Positions 39,977-49,941 are shown, counted from the stretch's first letter. The stretch is DNA of 64,000 bases from Gp6-AA40 sp036274155 (GCA_036274155.1 DASUGH010000083.1:35990-99989); one strand, 5' to 3'. The notes: generated by a model not told the origin, from the sequence alone. A program made the numbers and translations.

Positions 39977-41740
39977 TCATGGCGTCTCCTGAAGGATCTC
40001 CACCAGGCGGATGGTGGCGCGATACGCGTCGCCGCCGATTGTTTTCGTCAACCGTTCCTTGACCTGGTACCCGGCCCCGCGCAGGGCGGTCTCTTGAGCG
40101 TCGAAGATCTCCGGGTGTTCGTTCATCAACAGCACATAGCGGGGCCGAGCCCTGAGTTGCCCGACCTCGAAGTCGCCGATACGCGCTTCGCACGGCCCCT
40201 TCGACCAGGGATCGCTCAACGAGTAGACGAGGACGGTCGACGCGATCGACCCCATGGAATACTGGGTCGGGCAGTGCCACGGAATCACGCGTGCTCCAGG
40301 TTTCGAGAATTCTTCGAAGACATCGAGCATCTGCAGCGCCGCGACGTACACGGCCGTTTCGCGGTCGCGATGCTGGCTGTCGAACACCCGCCGGTGAATC
40401 GGGCTGAGCAGCGTGAACGCCTGAACGCACAACAGGAAAAGGCCCAGCGCCATGGCTCCAGCGCCGTTCGAAACGAGCGTGCGTCCGCCGGCAACGAGCA
40501 GGGCGGCCGCGACCAGCATGCCGGCGAGAAGCGGCACGTTCGAATAGGCGTAATTGTCCAACCAGTCGCCGAGACTCGGTGCCTGGTGGTTCGTCAGCGG
40601 CAGGACCAGCAGTGCCGCCGCGCCGGCGAACGCCAGCACTCGCTGCGGCTGCCTCGAACGCACGTTCGAGAAACCGGCGACCAGCACCGGTATCAGCAGA
40701 TAGACGACGAGCGTCAGATGCGCGAAGTAGTAGAACGTCTCCAGGACGAAGCTGTTGAAGACGAACTGATATATCCCGTAGCCGACTGTATAGATCGCCG
40801 CGAACCACCAGACGCTCGCTACGGCCGTGTTCTCGAGAACACGCCTGCCGAGCAGCACCGCTGACATCGCCACGCACAGAGGCGGCACATAGACGTGATA
40901 CTCGCGCGCGGCCCAGACGGAAAACGGCGTCGAATGGGTCACCACGTACTCCTGGCCGATGGCGATCGTCTCGGCGGGGACCGTCACCAGCAGCGTGGGA
41001 TCGAATGGTCCGACGCGGGCGAGGTAGTACGCGCATCCGATGGCGAAACACGCGGCCGCCCCGCCTGCCGTGGCCGCCACGTCATTCAGCAGCAGCCGGC
41101 GCAGATCCCGTGCGCGGAGACGTCGCACCACCTGGACTGCCAGGAACGCCGCAACAGCTGTACCGGTGAACGTGTGCGACGCGACAGAGGCCATCATCAG
41201 GAATCCGCTCAGTGCCCGCCAGGGCAAGCGATCCGACAGCAGCCAGACGGCAAAGCCCGCCAGCGCCATGGGCACGGCGACGAACGTGGTCAGATCCCAG
41301 AGGATGATGCGGGGCAGGAGCGGGTTGCAGACGAGGAAGAGATAACCGATCGCCGCCGGCGTCCGCCCCAGTTCCCGGCGGGCCCAGGCATACAGCGGCA
41401 GTCCACAGCCCAGGACGAGCAGATACCGCAGGACCGCGTATCCGATGAGCGGATGAACGCCCGATAGCGACAGCTCGTTCAGCATCATCACCGGAAAGCG
41501 CACCGCGTAGTACCGCCATCCGAACATCTCGTACAGGACGGTGAAGGCACGCCCGTACCCGACGTAGTACCAGGGATCGATGAAGAAGTCCTGGTTGATG
41601 AGCACGATGCCGAACGCCAGCCAGGCAGACGGTGGAGCCAGCAGGAGCAGAGTCCATTCGGCAACGCGCCACCGCTGCCCGACCCTGCGCTGGTCGATTG
41701 ATGTTTCGCTCTCGAGGTCGTGGACCTCGCCTGGAATCAT
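39977..41740 (-). CDS. Polytopic membrane protein, glycosyltransferase C-like
   Basis: A 587-residue protein with about 11-12 hydrophobic helices. The first loop contains FFIDPWYYVGYGRAF, and later come long loops including CPTQYSMGSIASTVLVYSLS. The size and layout resemble GT-C-fold transferases (such as GT39/ArnT) or O-antigen polymerase-type proteins. No decisive motif could be identified. Its start overlaps the preceding methyltransferase stop as ATGA (41737-41740), so the two are translationally coupled. Likely role: adds or polymerises glycan at the membrane; this is inference from context. Confidence 0.75.
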   Translation of the reverse strand: MIPGEVHDLESETSIDQRRVGQRWRVAEWTLLLLAPPSAWLAFGIVLINQDFFIDPWYYVGYGRAFTVLYEMFGWRYYAVRFPVMMLNELSLSGVHPLIGYAVLRYLLVLGCGLPLYAWARRELGRTPAAIGYLFLVCNPLLPRIILWDLTTFVAVPMALAGFAVWLLSDRLPWRALSGFLMMASVASHTFTGTAVAAFLAVQVVRRLRARDLRRLLLNDVAATAGGAAACFAIGCAYYLARVGPFDPTLLVTVPAETIAIGQEYVVTHSTPFSVWAAREYHVYVPPLCVAMSAVLLGRRVLENTAVASVWWFAAIYTVGYGIYQFVFNSFVLETFYYFAHLTLVVYLLIPVLVAGFSNVRSRQPQRVLAFAGAAALLVLPLTNHQAPSLGDWLDNYAYSNVPLLAGMLVAAALLVAGGRTLVSNGAGAMALGLFLLCVQAFTLLSPIHRRVFDSQHRDRETAVYVAALQMLDVFEEFSKPGARVIPWHCPTQYSMGSIASTVLVYSLSDPWSKGPCEARIGDFEVGQLRARPRYVLLMNEHPEIFDAQETALRGAGYQVKERLTKTIGGDAYRATIRLVEILQETP

Positions 41741-42585
41741 CGTACGGAACCCGGCGTACGGTCAGCAGGACGGACACCGGTGACCGTCCAGCTGTATCCA
41801 TGCCGATGGTGCAGCCGCACGTCGGCGAAGCCGCCCGCCTCGACGAGCGCGCGCGCTTCCGCGCCAGTGTAGTACTTGGCGTAAGCCGGCTTCAGCTGGT
41901 CGTAAATCACCTCGGTGCGGCGCTCCGGCGTGAACTTCCCGATCACGTGCTGGACGTAGCCGCGCAACGGCAGCGGAGCCACTCGGCTGAGCGCAATGTA
42001 GCCTGTAAACAGGGCGCTCAAGACACGGGCGAGCACGAGCGTCGGACCCGGAGGCAACCTCGTCGTCAACGCCCGGACCGGCGTCACGAGCGACAGATAG
42101 GCCGCGTTGCCTTCACGCCCATACAACCACACGAGAATCCTCCCTCCCGGCCGAAGCGCCCGGAACGCCGCTTCCACGACAGGACGCGGATCGGGGATGT
42201 GGTGCAGGACACCGATCGCCACCACCAGGTCGGCGTCGAGACCCGGCGGAAGTCTGTCACCGGTCGTCCGCACGCAATCGACTCGAGCGCCCTCGTGCGC
42301 CAGGTTGGATGTCAGCACGTCGAACGCCACGGACGGTTCCGTCGCGGTGACGTGTGCGGCTCCGGCCGCGAGCATCATCTGCACGATCCGGCCGGTGCCG
42401 CTGCCGATTTCGACGACGCGCCGGTCACGGAAGGCAGAGACCGGAACGAGCGGCTCGCAGATGTCCTCGAGCAATTCGAGCGAGGCGTAGAAACCGTCGT
42501 TGGTCGTAAAGCGCGTCCACTGCTCGCCGAAGTCCGCGATGGTGCGCTCCGCCAGCCGCTCGTCGGCGGAAGGTGAGGTCCTCAT
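41737..42585 (-). CDS. Class I SAM-dependent methyltransferase
   Basis: A 282-residue enzyme. Motifs RRVVEIGSGTGRIVQMMLAA, TATEPSVAFDVL, DADLVVAIGVLHHIPDPRPV and ALRPGGRILVWLYG. It overlaps the AsnB stop by four bases (ATGA), and its own stop overlaps the next start. A much longer open frame upstream (to 44139) is a false extension overlapping AsnB in another frame. The C-terminal part has a helix pair (FTGYIALSRVAPLPLRGYVQ). Substrate unknown. Confidence 0.9.
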   Translation of the reverse strand: MRTSPSADERLAERTIADFGEQWTRFTTNDGFYASLELLEDICEPLVPVSAFRDRRVVEIGSGTGRIVQMMLAAGAAHVTATEPSVAFDVLTSNLAHEGARVDCVRTTGDRLPPGLDADLVVAIGVLHHIPDPRPVVEAAFRALRPGGRILVWLYGREGNAAYLSLVTPVRALTTRLPPGPTLVLARVLSALFTGYIALSRVAPLPLRGYVQHVIGKFTPERRTEVIYDQLKPAYAKYYTGAEARALVEAGGFADVRLHHRHGYSWTVTGVRPADRTPGSVR

Positions 42586-44462
42586 GCGGTTGCCGCCTCC
42601 GGAAATTCGGGTCGCGCGGCCCACTGCGTCAGAGACAGCCAGGTCCAGAGCAGGAGCCTCTCCTCCGTGTGTCCGCGCTGATGATCCTGCCAGGCTTGCC
42701 GGAAGGCCGATGCCTTCACACCCGGCAGATCCGGCGGGTCGGGTGGCGCGGGCAACTGGCGCAGCCACGAGACGACCGGCACGCCGAACCCCTGCTTCCG
42801 ACGCGCCAGGACCTCGCGCGGCACGAGTCCGTCGAGGGCTCTGCGCAGGAGATACTTGCGGACGCCGCGGCGAAGCTTCCATTCGTTCGGCAGCCGCCGG
42901 CAGAATTCCACCAGGTCGTTGTCGAGGAAGACGGCGCGGCTCTCGAGCGACACCATCATCGACGCCCGGTCCACTTTGGCCAGGATATCGTTCTGCAGAT
43001 AGAGGGATGTGAAGAACTCCAGCGTGCGCGAGCAGAGATCGCGCTCGGTGCCGGCATTCCACACCGCTATCGCGTCCTCGTACAGCTCCTCCACCGGAAG
43101 AGGGTCCTCGAAGAACGTGCCCATGTCCTGCGGCTCGAGCGGGGCAAGCCAGACGGCGTTCCACAGCTTCGGCGGATAGGAGAGTCCCGCCAGCGTCCGC
43201 CTGACGCGGAAATCCCAGCTCATGTAGCCCGTTCCGTGCGGAAGGAAGCAGACGGCGCGGCGCATCAGGGCGTGCACCGCGTCGGGGACGGCGCGCGCGT
43301 AGGCGCGGGCGGGTTTCAGCGCGAGAAAGGGATCGTAACCGGCGAACAGCTCGTCGCCGCCGTCGCCGGAGAGCGCCACGGTCACTGTTTCGCGCGAAAA
43401 GCGGCAGAGCAGGTAGGTCGGCAGCAGCGACGGATCGGCCAGCGGCTCGTCGAGCCTCCTCAGGAGACCGGGAAGGAGCGAGGCGGCCGCCTCGAGCTCG
43501 AGTCGCGTGCTCCAATGCTTCGTGCCGAAGGAGCGCGCCACCCGCGCCGCCGCACCCGACTCGTCGTATGAAGGTTCCACGAACCCGACCGTGAACGTCG
43601 ACAGCTCGGACGGCGGCACGTGCTGTGCCGCGAACGCGAGCGTGGTAGCCGAATCGATGCCGCCGCTCAGGAAGAGCCCGAGCGGAACGTCGCTGATCAG
43701 CCGGCGGCGCACCGCCGACGACAGCAGCGCGCGCAACTCCTCGACGAGTGCCGCTTCGCTTGCCGAGGCCAGGCGATCGTCGGGCTCCAGGTGGAACGTC
43801 CAATACCGGCTCTCGGTGACCTGCTTCGACCGGCAGTCGTACTCGAGCCTGCTGCCGGCCGGGAGCTTGCGGACGCCGCTCAACGCCGTCCATGGCGCGG
43901 GAATGTAGCCGTAGGCGAAGAGCTTCTGAATGGACTTCGGATCGAGCGTTCCGCCGACAGCGGGGTGACGGCGAATCGCCGACAACTCGCTGGCGAACAC
44001 GAACGCGTCGGCGCCGGCGAAGTAGTACAGCGGCTTCTCGCCGAATCGATCGCGCGCCAGGAACAGCCGGCCGGCCCCGGCATCGTAGACGGCGAAGGCG
44101 AACATGCCATTCAGGCGCAGCGGCAGGTCCCGCCCCCACTGCTCGAATCCGTGCACCAGGACTTCCGTGTCGGAGTGATCGGATGTGAACCGGTGCCCGC
44201 GGCCGGCGAGCTCGTTGCGCAGTTCAGCGGCGTTGTAGATCTCGCCGTTGAAGACGACGGCGACCGAACGATCCTCGTTCCACATCGGCTGATGACCGCC
44301 GGCAGGATCGATGACCACGAGCCGCTCGTGGCCGAGCGACACGGCATTCCGCTCGTCCGTGTACGAACCATGGCCGTCCGGCCCGCGGTGGCGGAGCGCC
44401 GCGGACATGGCCGTGAGATCGGACTGACGCCCTGCGCCGACGAAACCGGTGATCCCGCACAT
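42582..44462 (-). CDS. asnB: Asparagine synthetase (glutamine-hydrolysing)-like amidotransferase
   Basis: A 626-residue protein. The N-terminal class II glutaminase domain begins MCGITGF with the catalytic Cys2 and has LRHRGPDGHG and FNGEIYNAAELR. The C-terminal synthetase domain has the PP-loop FLSGGIDSATTLAFA and SGDGGDELFAGYDP. Both are intact, so it is probably active. AsnB-type enzymes in glycan clusters often amidate uronic acids or other carboxyls rather than making asparagine. The UDP-sugar dehydrogenase at 54000 would make uronic acids that could serve. Linked by ATGA to the methyltransferase. Confidence 0.93.
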   Translation of the reverse strand: MCGITGFVGAGRQSDLTAMSAALRHRGPDGHGSYTDERNAVSLGHERLVVIDPAGGHQPMWNEDRSVAVVFNGEIYNAAELRNELAGRGHRFTSDHSDTEVLVHGFEQWGRDLPLRLNGMFAFAVYDAGAGRLFLARDRFGEKPLYYFAGADAFVFASELSAIRRHPAVGGTLDPKSIQKLFAYGYIPAPWTALSGVRKLPAGSRLEYDCRSKQVTESRYWTFHLEPDDRLASASEAALVEELRALLSSAVRRRLISDVPLGLFLSGGIDSATTLAFAAQHVPPSELSTFTVGFVEPSYDESGAAARVARSFGTKHWSTRLELEAAASLLPGLLRRLDEPLADPSLLPTYLLCRFSRETVTVALSGDGGDELFAGYDPFLALKPARAYARAVPDAVHALMRRAVCFLPHGTGYMSWDFRVRRTLAGLSYPPKLWNAVWLAPLEPQDMGTFFEDPLPVEELYEDAIAVWNAGTERDLCSRTLEFFTSLYLQNDILAKVDRASMMVSLESRAVFLDNDLVEFCRRLPNEWKLRRGVRKYLLRRALDGLVPREVLARRKQGFGVPVVSWLRQLPAPPDPPDLPGVKASAFRQAWQDHQRGHTEERLLLWTWLSLTQWAARPEFPEAATA

Positions 44463-44498
44463 TGTCAGAGGCCACCGACTGGTGGATGTGGAGTCGCG

Positions 44499-45554
44499 TC
44501 AGGCACCGAGGTTGCGCGACTCACGGACCGCGTACGGCGGCCGATGCTGTGATTCGAAGTACGTTCGCACCATCATCTCCGCCAACAGCCCCATCAGGAC
44601 GCTGATCGTGCCGAGCAGGAAGAAGAGCGCGCTCAGCAGCGGCAACGGGGTCTGGATGAGGGACACGCCATCACGGAACCGCAGCCAGATGGCGCTTCCC
44701 AGGATGATGAACGACATCACGATCGACAGCAGCCCGGCGCCTCCGAATACGTAGATCGGCTTGACGAAATGACGATCGAGGAACTTGACCACAATCATGT
44801 CCAGCACGACTTTGGCAATGCGCTCCAGGCCGTACTTCGACGTGCCTCGGGTCCGTGGATGGTGTTGCACTGGAATCTCGGTGACGCGCGCCCCCATCCA
44901 GCTGGCATAGATCGGGATGAAGCGGTGCATCTCTCCGTACAGCTTCACGCCCTTGATGACATCGCGGCGATACGCCTTGAGCGTGCAGCCGTAATCGTTC
45001 AGGCTGACACCGGAGATCCGGGAGATCAGTCGATTCGCCACGCGGCTCATCATCGTGCGGCGGAACCGCGCATCCTTCCGCTCTGCTCTCCACCCCGAGA
45101 CGACATCGTACCCGCTGGCGAGTGCGTCGAGCAGCCTCGGGATGTCGGCCGGATCGTTCTGCAGGTCGGCATCGAGGGAAATCAGCACTTCACCGGCGGC
45201 GTGATCGATTCCGGCCATCATCGCGGCGGTTTGGCCGTAGTTCCGCCTGAAGCGAATCACCCTCAGCTCGGGCCGCCGCTCGGCTTCACGTTCGAGCTGT
45301 GCGAACGATCCGTCGCGGCTGCCGTCATCGATGGCCAGCACTTCGAACGACGCGCCGAGCCGGTGCAGCACCTCGAAGAGCTGCTGCATCAGGGGAACGA
45401 TGTTCGCTTCCTCGTTGTAGATCGGAATGATGATCGACAGCGACGGCTCGAGATCGAGGTTCTGACGCGCGACCGTCCGGTCCTCGACACCTCTTACGCC
45501 ACGCTCGCCACCGGCGAAATTTGCGGGAACAGTGCTCACGCCAAAAAGCGACAT
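44499..45554 (-). CDS. GT2 polyprenyl-phosphate sugar transferase (DPM1/ArnC-like)
   Basis: A 351-residue protein. GT2 domain (about 35-260): LSIIIPIYNEEANIVPLMQQ, FEVLAIDDGSRDGS, the metal-binding LISLDADLQNDP, and the typical RNYGQTAAM and SRISGVSLNDYGCTLKAYRR. The end has two membrane helices (AGLLSIVMSFIILGSAIWLR and LPLLSALFFLLGTISVLM). This layout is that of undecaprenyl-phosphate sugar transferases such as ArnC and GtrB-type. It begins the minus-strand operon and is divergent from the plus-strand glycosyltransferases. Confidence 0.92.
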   Translation of the reverse strand: MSLFGVSTVPANFAGGERGVRGVEDRTVARQNLDLEPSLSIIIPIYNEEANIVPLMQQLFEVLHRLGASFEVLAIDDGSRDGSFAQLEREAERRPELRVIRFRRNYGQTAAMMAGIDHAAGEVLISLDADLQNDPADIPRLLDALASGYDVVSGWRAERKDARFRRTMMSRVANRLISRISGVSLNDYGCTLKAYRRDVIKGVKLYGEMHRFIPIYASWMGARVTEIPVQHHPRTRGTSKYGLERIAKVVLDMIVVKFLDRHFVKPIYVFGGAGLLSIVMSFIILGSAIWLRFRDGVSLIQTPLPLLSALFFLLGTISVLMGLLAEMMVRTYFESQHRPPYAVRESRNLGA

Positions 45555-45907
45555 CGGCTGAACGGCTCAGTCATCAGTGTTTCAGCTCCATTTGGAGCGC
45601 CGAGCCAAGCCGTCCTCGAGGCGCTTTGGGCCGAAGTCCCGCAATGATCAACTCCGACGTCAGAAGATGTCAAGAACGAACGTCACCAGACGGAGCGACG
45701 CAGAACGAACCGGGCAGAGGAACGTCGCACACGGATGTGTAGGACTCCGTCGCTGCTGCACCAGTCGTTTGACAGGCAGGTCGTCGTGCCCTGATTATCA
45801 TTACGCTTTCAGCCGAGCCTCTGGAACTCTGACGACACCGACGCGCACGAACGACGTGGCGTGAGCATGTGCGTCGTTCACCGGCTGGGACGCACCAAGT
45901 GGTCACA
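45555..45907. other. 353-bp divergent gap between glycosyltransferase operons
   Basis: No credible gene. A perfect hairpin GCTCCA-TT-TGGAGC lies at 45585-45598. The sequence is less GC-rich than the surroundings around 45780-45810, where a promoter-like pair is noted separately. It must contain the promoters of both the minus-strand operon (starting 45554) and the plus-strand pair (starting 45908). Confidence 0.6.
45769..45798 (+). promoter_or_regulatory. Candidate sigma-70-type promoter for the plus-strand glycosyltransferases
   Basis: TTGACA at 45769-45774 and GATTAT at 45793-45798 are separated by 18 bases, with TG immediately before ATTAT as in an extended -10. It lies about 110 bases before the start of the two-domain glycosyltransferase. 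The -10 box matches the consensus at only four of six positions. Confidence 0.4.
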
Positions 45908-47746
45908 ATGGGCGGATCCCAGGTCATGACGAACCCCGCCGGGGCTGTCTCCGACGGCCGAGCTGAACTGCCTTCGGTGGCGATCATCGTCCGCGTGCTG
46001 GACCGCGCGAACGAGCTGCGGATTTCGCTGCCGAGCCTGCTCGCCCAGGACTATCCGAACTATCACGTGGTCATCGTCGATCACTCATCCGAGGACGGCC
46101 TGGCGGCGGTGCTCGAGTCCTCCAGAAGTCAGCGCCTGCGCGTGGTCCGTTGTCCGCGGCCCGAGCACTTCAACCGTTCACGAGCCGCCAACATCGGTGT
46201 GCGGTATTCCTCCAGCGACCTCCTCTTCTTCCTCGACACCGGGATCGCCTTCGCGAACGAACGGCACCTCTCGGCGATTGTCGCCGCGCACACGAGCAGC
46301 GGCGAAATCGATTTCGGCCACTATGCCCGTTGGCGGGCCGGGTGCGGTTTTCCGGCGCTGGGACCTGCCGAATCTTCCGCTGCCGATCGCAGGGTGTACA
46401 GCGAATGCGAATGCCACGGGCTGCACCTCCTCGTCGGGCGCGACATCTTCCAGCGGCTCGGCGGACTGAACGAAGCGCTCCATGATTGGGGGTACGAGGA
46501 CACCGATCTGTCGACCCGTCTGGAGCTGTGCGGGTATGGCCGGATCCCGATTCGCGATCTCGTCGAGCAGAAGCACGCGGACGACCTCCGCATCCGGTTC
46601 CATCGCGAGAAGTCGAAAGAGCGAAGTTGGGAGAGGAACCGTCGCATCTCCGACAGCTTCATCAAGGCCTTCGGTCCCTGCCTGAAGACCCAGCCGGTAC
46701 CGGGCAGGTGCGACCGCGTCGAGATCGAGGGCGTCTGGTATGCGGGAACCGACGCGCCGCAGCAGACCTGGCGGGTCGAGTCAGCCGCGGAGTGGCTGCG
46801 GTCGCGGCGCGCGTCGCCTGACGGGTCCCGGACCGAGTCCGAGTCACCGGTGGTCTCGGTCGTCGTGCCCACCAAGAATGCCGCGGAGTACCTGGTAGGC
46901 GTGCTCGACAGCATCCTCCTGCAGGATTACCCGCACATCGAATGCTTCGTCATCGACGCCGGCTCGACCGATGCCACGCTCGACATCCTGGCCAGCTACG
47001 GCGATTGCATCACGGCGAAATCGAAACCCGATCGAGGCGCATTCGACGCCATCAATCGCGGCTGGCTCCTGAGCCGTGGATCGATTCTGGCCTGGCTGAA
47101 CGCCGACGATCTCTGGGCGCCCGGCGCGGTTTCCGCAGCCGTCCGGTGCTTCCGCGAAGATCCGGCCGCCGATCTGATCTACGGAGATTGTCTGATCATC
47201 GACGGTGATGGCGATCTGCTCGAGAACCGGCGGCCACCAGACTGGGATCTGGCGTATGCGATCGAGACGTGCCACCACATGATCGACCAGCCAGCATCGT
47301 TCGTACGACGCGAGATCGCGCAGCGGATCGGCTGGCTGTATCCGGCGTGGTTTCACGACTGGGAGCTCTGGAGGCGGGTCAGCCTGGCCGGCGGAAAGAT
47401 CAAGCGTGTGCCACACCTGCTCGGTTGCGCGCGCGTGCGTCGCGACAACAGTCAGTACCGGCCGGAGATCCTCATCGCCGGCCTCGTGAGTCTGACGAAC
47501 CGGTTCTTTTCGCTCCCGAGCCTGCCGCCCGAAGTCGGCGGGCTGCGCAAGCGAGCCTTGAGCAACTGCTATCTGAGAATCGCGCAGACGCTCGAGTACG
47601 GGCGGCCGGAGAGCCGCAACCTGCGGCGACGGCTCCGTCTCAAGGCGCTCGTCGCCGACCCGAGCAACTACAGGAACGTCATGAACGTGCAGCCGGAGGC
47701 ACGCCGGAGCATTCCCCCGCGCTCCCGTGGGGAGGCGTCGGCGTGA
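45908..47746 (+). CDS. Bifunctional protein with two GT2-type glycosyltransferase domains
   Basis: A 612-residue protein. The first domain (about 15-260): VAIIVRVLDRANELRISLPS, VVIVDHSSEDGLAAVL, LLFFLDTGIAF, and LGGLNEALHDWGYEDTDLST, like galactosyl-/GlcNAc-type GT2 enzymes with a GWExxD-like end. The second domain (about 310-590): VSVVVPTKNAAEYLVGVLDS, FVIDAGSTDATLDILASYGD, DRGAFDAINRGWLL, LAWLNADDLWAPG. The second domain is a close relative of the first domain of the next gene. The ATG at 45908 is one of several options (GTG 45869, ATG 45926). It overlaps the next gene by GTGA. Confidence 0.88.
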   Translation: MGGSQVMTNPAGAVSDGRAELPSVAIIVRVLDRANELRISLPSLLAQDYPNYHVVIVDHSSEDGLAAVLESSRSQRLRVVRCPRPEHFNRSRAANIGVRYSSSDLLFFLDTGIAFANERHLSAIVAAHTSSGEIDFGHYARWRAGCGFPALGPAESSAADRRVYSECECHGLHLLVGRDIFQRLGGLNEALHDWGYEDTDLSTRLELCGYGRIPIRDLVEQKHADDLRIRFHREKSKERSWERNRRISDSFIKAFGPCLKTQPVPGRCDRVEIEGVWYAGTDAPQQTWRVESAAEWLRSRRASPDGSRTESESPVVSVVVPTKNAAEYLVGVLDSILLQDYPHIECFVIDAGSTDATLDILASYGDCITAKSKPDRGAFDAINRGWLLSRGSILAWLNADDLWAPGAVSAAVRCFREDPAADLIYGDCLIIDGDGDLLENRRPPDWDLAYAIETCHHMIDQPASFVRREIAQRIGWLYPAWFHDWELWRRVSLAGGKIKRVPHLLGCARVRRDNSQYRPEILIAGLVSLTNRFFSLPSLPPEVGGLRKRALSNCYLRIAQTLEYGRPESRNLRRRLRLKALVADPSNYRNVMNVQPEARRSIPPRSRGEASA

Positions 47747-49941
47747 ACGATGCGACGGATTCACCCTGCACGGTATCAGTCGTCGTGCCGTGCAAGAACG
47801 ACGCACGCTTCCTCCCGGCAAACCTCGAGAGCATCCTCTCCCAGGATTACCCCCACATCGAGTGCATCGTCGTGGACGGCGGATCCATCGACGCCACGCT
47901 CGATCTGCTGGAACGGTATGGCGACCGTATCCGATGGGTGTCGGAGCCCGACCGCGGTTCTTTCGACGCCATCAATCGTGGCTGGAAGCTCGCGACCGGC
48001 GACATCCTGACCTGGCTGAACGCCGACGATGTGTGGGTACCCGGGGCGGCTCGCGCTGCCGTGGAGCTCCTGCAGCGCAGGACCGACGTCGATGTCGTCT
48101 ACGGTACGGTCGGCGTCGTGGACGAGCTCGGTCGCGTGCACGGTGATCTGATACCGCGCGCGTGGGACGTCGAATACGCCCTGCGTCACTGCGATCACAT
48201 TCTTTTTCAGGCTGGCGCCTTCATGCGACGAGCCATCCTCGAGCGCGTAGGGTGGTTGTATCCGGCGTGGTGCCACGACCACGATTTGTGGCTGCGCATC
48301 GCTCGCGCCGGGGGCACCTTCGCATCCACGCCGCAGCGGCTGGCGATGGAGCGGCTGCGATCGGACAATCTCGGAAACGTCGCCGACGTCGTGATTCCTG
48401 GCAAGATTCAACTCACCAGGCGGTTCTTCCAGGATCCCGCTCTGCCCGACCATCTTCGACGCCTCCGCCGACGGGCCATCAGCGCCTCGTACCTGCGCTC
48501 CATCGACTACCTGCAGCCGGGTAAAGCCCGCCATTGGGCGTGGTTCGTCACCCTCATGACGCAGGCCGTTCTTGCCGATCCCACCAACGTCGACGGCATC
48601 GTCGAGCGCGGCATGCGGCCCTTACGCGGCCGCTTCGGGACGCTCCGGTCGAGAACGCGCGAGCGCCTTGCCAGAGCTCGAGCGCAACGCCCCACGTTCC
48701 GGTCGTTTCGGCTCTCGATCGGCAGGGGCCTGCGGAGCGTGTTCAGCCGACGAAGCGACGGGATGATCGTCGCGAGGGTCGATCAGCTGCAGGCCAGCAT
48801 GGAACAGATGCGCGCCGCGGCAGCGCAGCAGCTGCACCTCCTGCAGCAGAACCAGGCGCGCTTCGACGCCGTGGTCGAAGGGCTCAGCCGCGATCGCGTT
48901 CGTCTGACGACGGCGCTTGAATTGCACGAAGCCGAGCGCGACGAGCTCCGGCGAGCGCTGGCGGCGCAGGAGCGCGAGTACGAGAGATTGCGCAAAGCCC
49001 TTGCGTCGCAGCGCCCGCACGACGAGCCGCGCCCGCGGCGGGTGCCTGCCACTGCAAAGCTGACGGATGCGGTGCGCGATGTGTACGGCGCGCCTCCGAC
49101 CCTCCGGACGATTCCCGGCTGGAACACCTACTGGGGAACTGACGATTCGTCGCCGCTCCTACGAACTCGCGCCGGGATCTGGTCCTCGCTCAAGGCTCCC
49201 GTGATCATGCGGTGGTTCGACGAGCTGCTCGTGACCATCCATCCAGGCAACGAGCTGTCTCGTGTCCTGTTTCTGACCGGCAATTTCGAGCCGAACGAGC
49301 TGACCTGGTTGAGTGGAGTCCTGACGGAAGGCATGACGGTGCTCGACGTCGGGGCCCACATGGGCCTCTATTCGATGTTCGCGTCGAAGCTGGTGGGCGA
49401 ATCCGGCACGGTCGTGGCCATGGAACCGAGCAGACGCGAGTTCCAGCGTCTGGTCTTTCAGGTCGGCCTCAACGAGCTCGGCAACGTCCGCTGCCTGAAC
49501 GAAGCGGCCAGCGACGTGAACGGCGAGGCGACACTGAAAATTGCCGCCGAATGGAACTCGGGCCACAACACGTTGGGCGAGTTCACCAGCAGCTCGGTGG
49601 AGGCGCTGGGCGAGGAGCGCGTCAGGACGAAAACCATCGATACGCTTGTCAGCGCCGAGCGCCTGGAACGGCTCGACGTCATCAAGATCGACGCGGAGGG
49701 CCACGAGGCGAAGGTCCTGTGCGGCGCAACCGAAACGCTGACCCGCTTCCGCCCGCGGATTCTCATCGAAGTCTTCGGGGAGGCGCTCGTGCGACAGGGC
49801 GCTACGGTCGAGAGAGTGCTGGGATTCCTCGAACAGCATCGCTACGAGCTGTACGAACCATCCGCGACCGGCGGCGAGCTGGTCAGCCTGTCCAGGGAAT
49901 TCGGCAGCGGGAGCAGGAACGTCATCGCCATTCCGCGGTGA
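47743..49941 (+). CDS. GT2 glycosyltransferase - coiled coil - FkbM methyltransferase fusion
   Basis: A 732-residue fusion. Residues 10-270: GT2 domain (VSVVVPCKNDARFLPANLES, VVDGGSIDATLDLLERYGDR, DRGSFDAINRGWKL, WLNADDVWVPG), a paralogue of the second domain of the preceding protein. Residues about 330-430: Gln/Arg/Glu-rich coiled coil (VDQLQASMEQMRAAAAQQLH, RRALAAQEREYERLRKALA). Residues about 480-730: FkbM-type SAM methyltransferase (VLDVGAHMGLYSMFASKLVG, VVAMEPSRREFQRLV, LDVIKIDAEGHEAKVL). GTG start overlaps the previous stop. It probably transfers a sugar and O-methylates it or the chain end. Confidence 0.9.
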   Translation: MNDATDSPCTVSVVVPCKNDARFLPANLESILSQDYPHIECIVVDGGSIDATLDLLERYGDRIRWVSEPDRGSFDAINRGWKLATGDILTWLNADDVWVPGAARAAVELLQRRTDVDVVYGTVGVVDELGRVHGDLIPRAWDVEYALRHCDHILFQAGAFMRRAILERVGWLYPAWCHDHDLWLRIARAGGTFASTPQRLAMERLRSDNLGNVADVVIPGKIQLTRRFFQDPALPDHLRRLRRRAISASYLRSIDYLQPGKARHWAWFVTLMTQAVLADPTNVDGIVERGMRPLRGRFGTLRSRTRERLARARAQRPTFRSFRLSIGRGLRSVFSRRSDGMIVARVDQLQASMEQMRAAAAQQLHLLQQNQARFDAVVEGLSRDRVRLTTALELHEAERDELRRALAAQEREYERLRKALASQRPHDEPRPRRVPATAKLTDAVRDVYGAPPTLRTIPGWNTYWGTDDSSPLLRTRAGIWSSLKAPVIMRWFDELLVTIHPGNELSRVLFLTGNFEPNELTWLSGVLTEGMTVLDVGAHMGLYSMFASKLVGESGTVVAMEPSRREFQRLVFQVGLNELGNVRCLNEAASDVNGEATLKIAAEWNSGHNTLGEFTSSSVEALGEERVRTKTIDTLVSAERLERLDVIKIDAEGHEAKVLCGATETLTRFRPRILIEVFGEALVRQGATVERVLGFLEQHRYELYEPSATGGELVSLSREFGSGSRNVIAIPR

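Noticed and set aside
42586..44139. Upstream extension of the methyltransferase frame to 800 codons
   Set aside because: It overlaps the intact AsnB gene in another frame and has no methyltransferase or other motif; the ATGA overlap gives the natural start at 42585.
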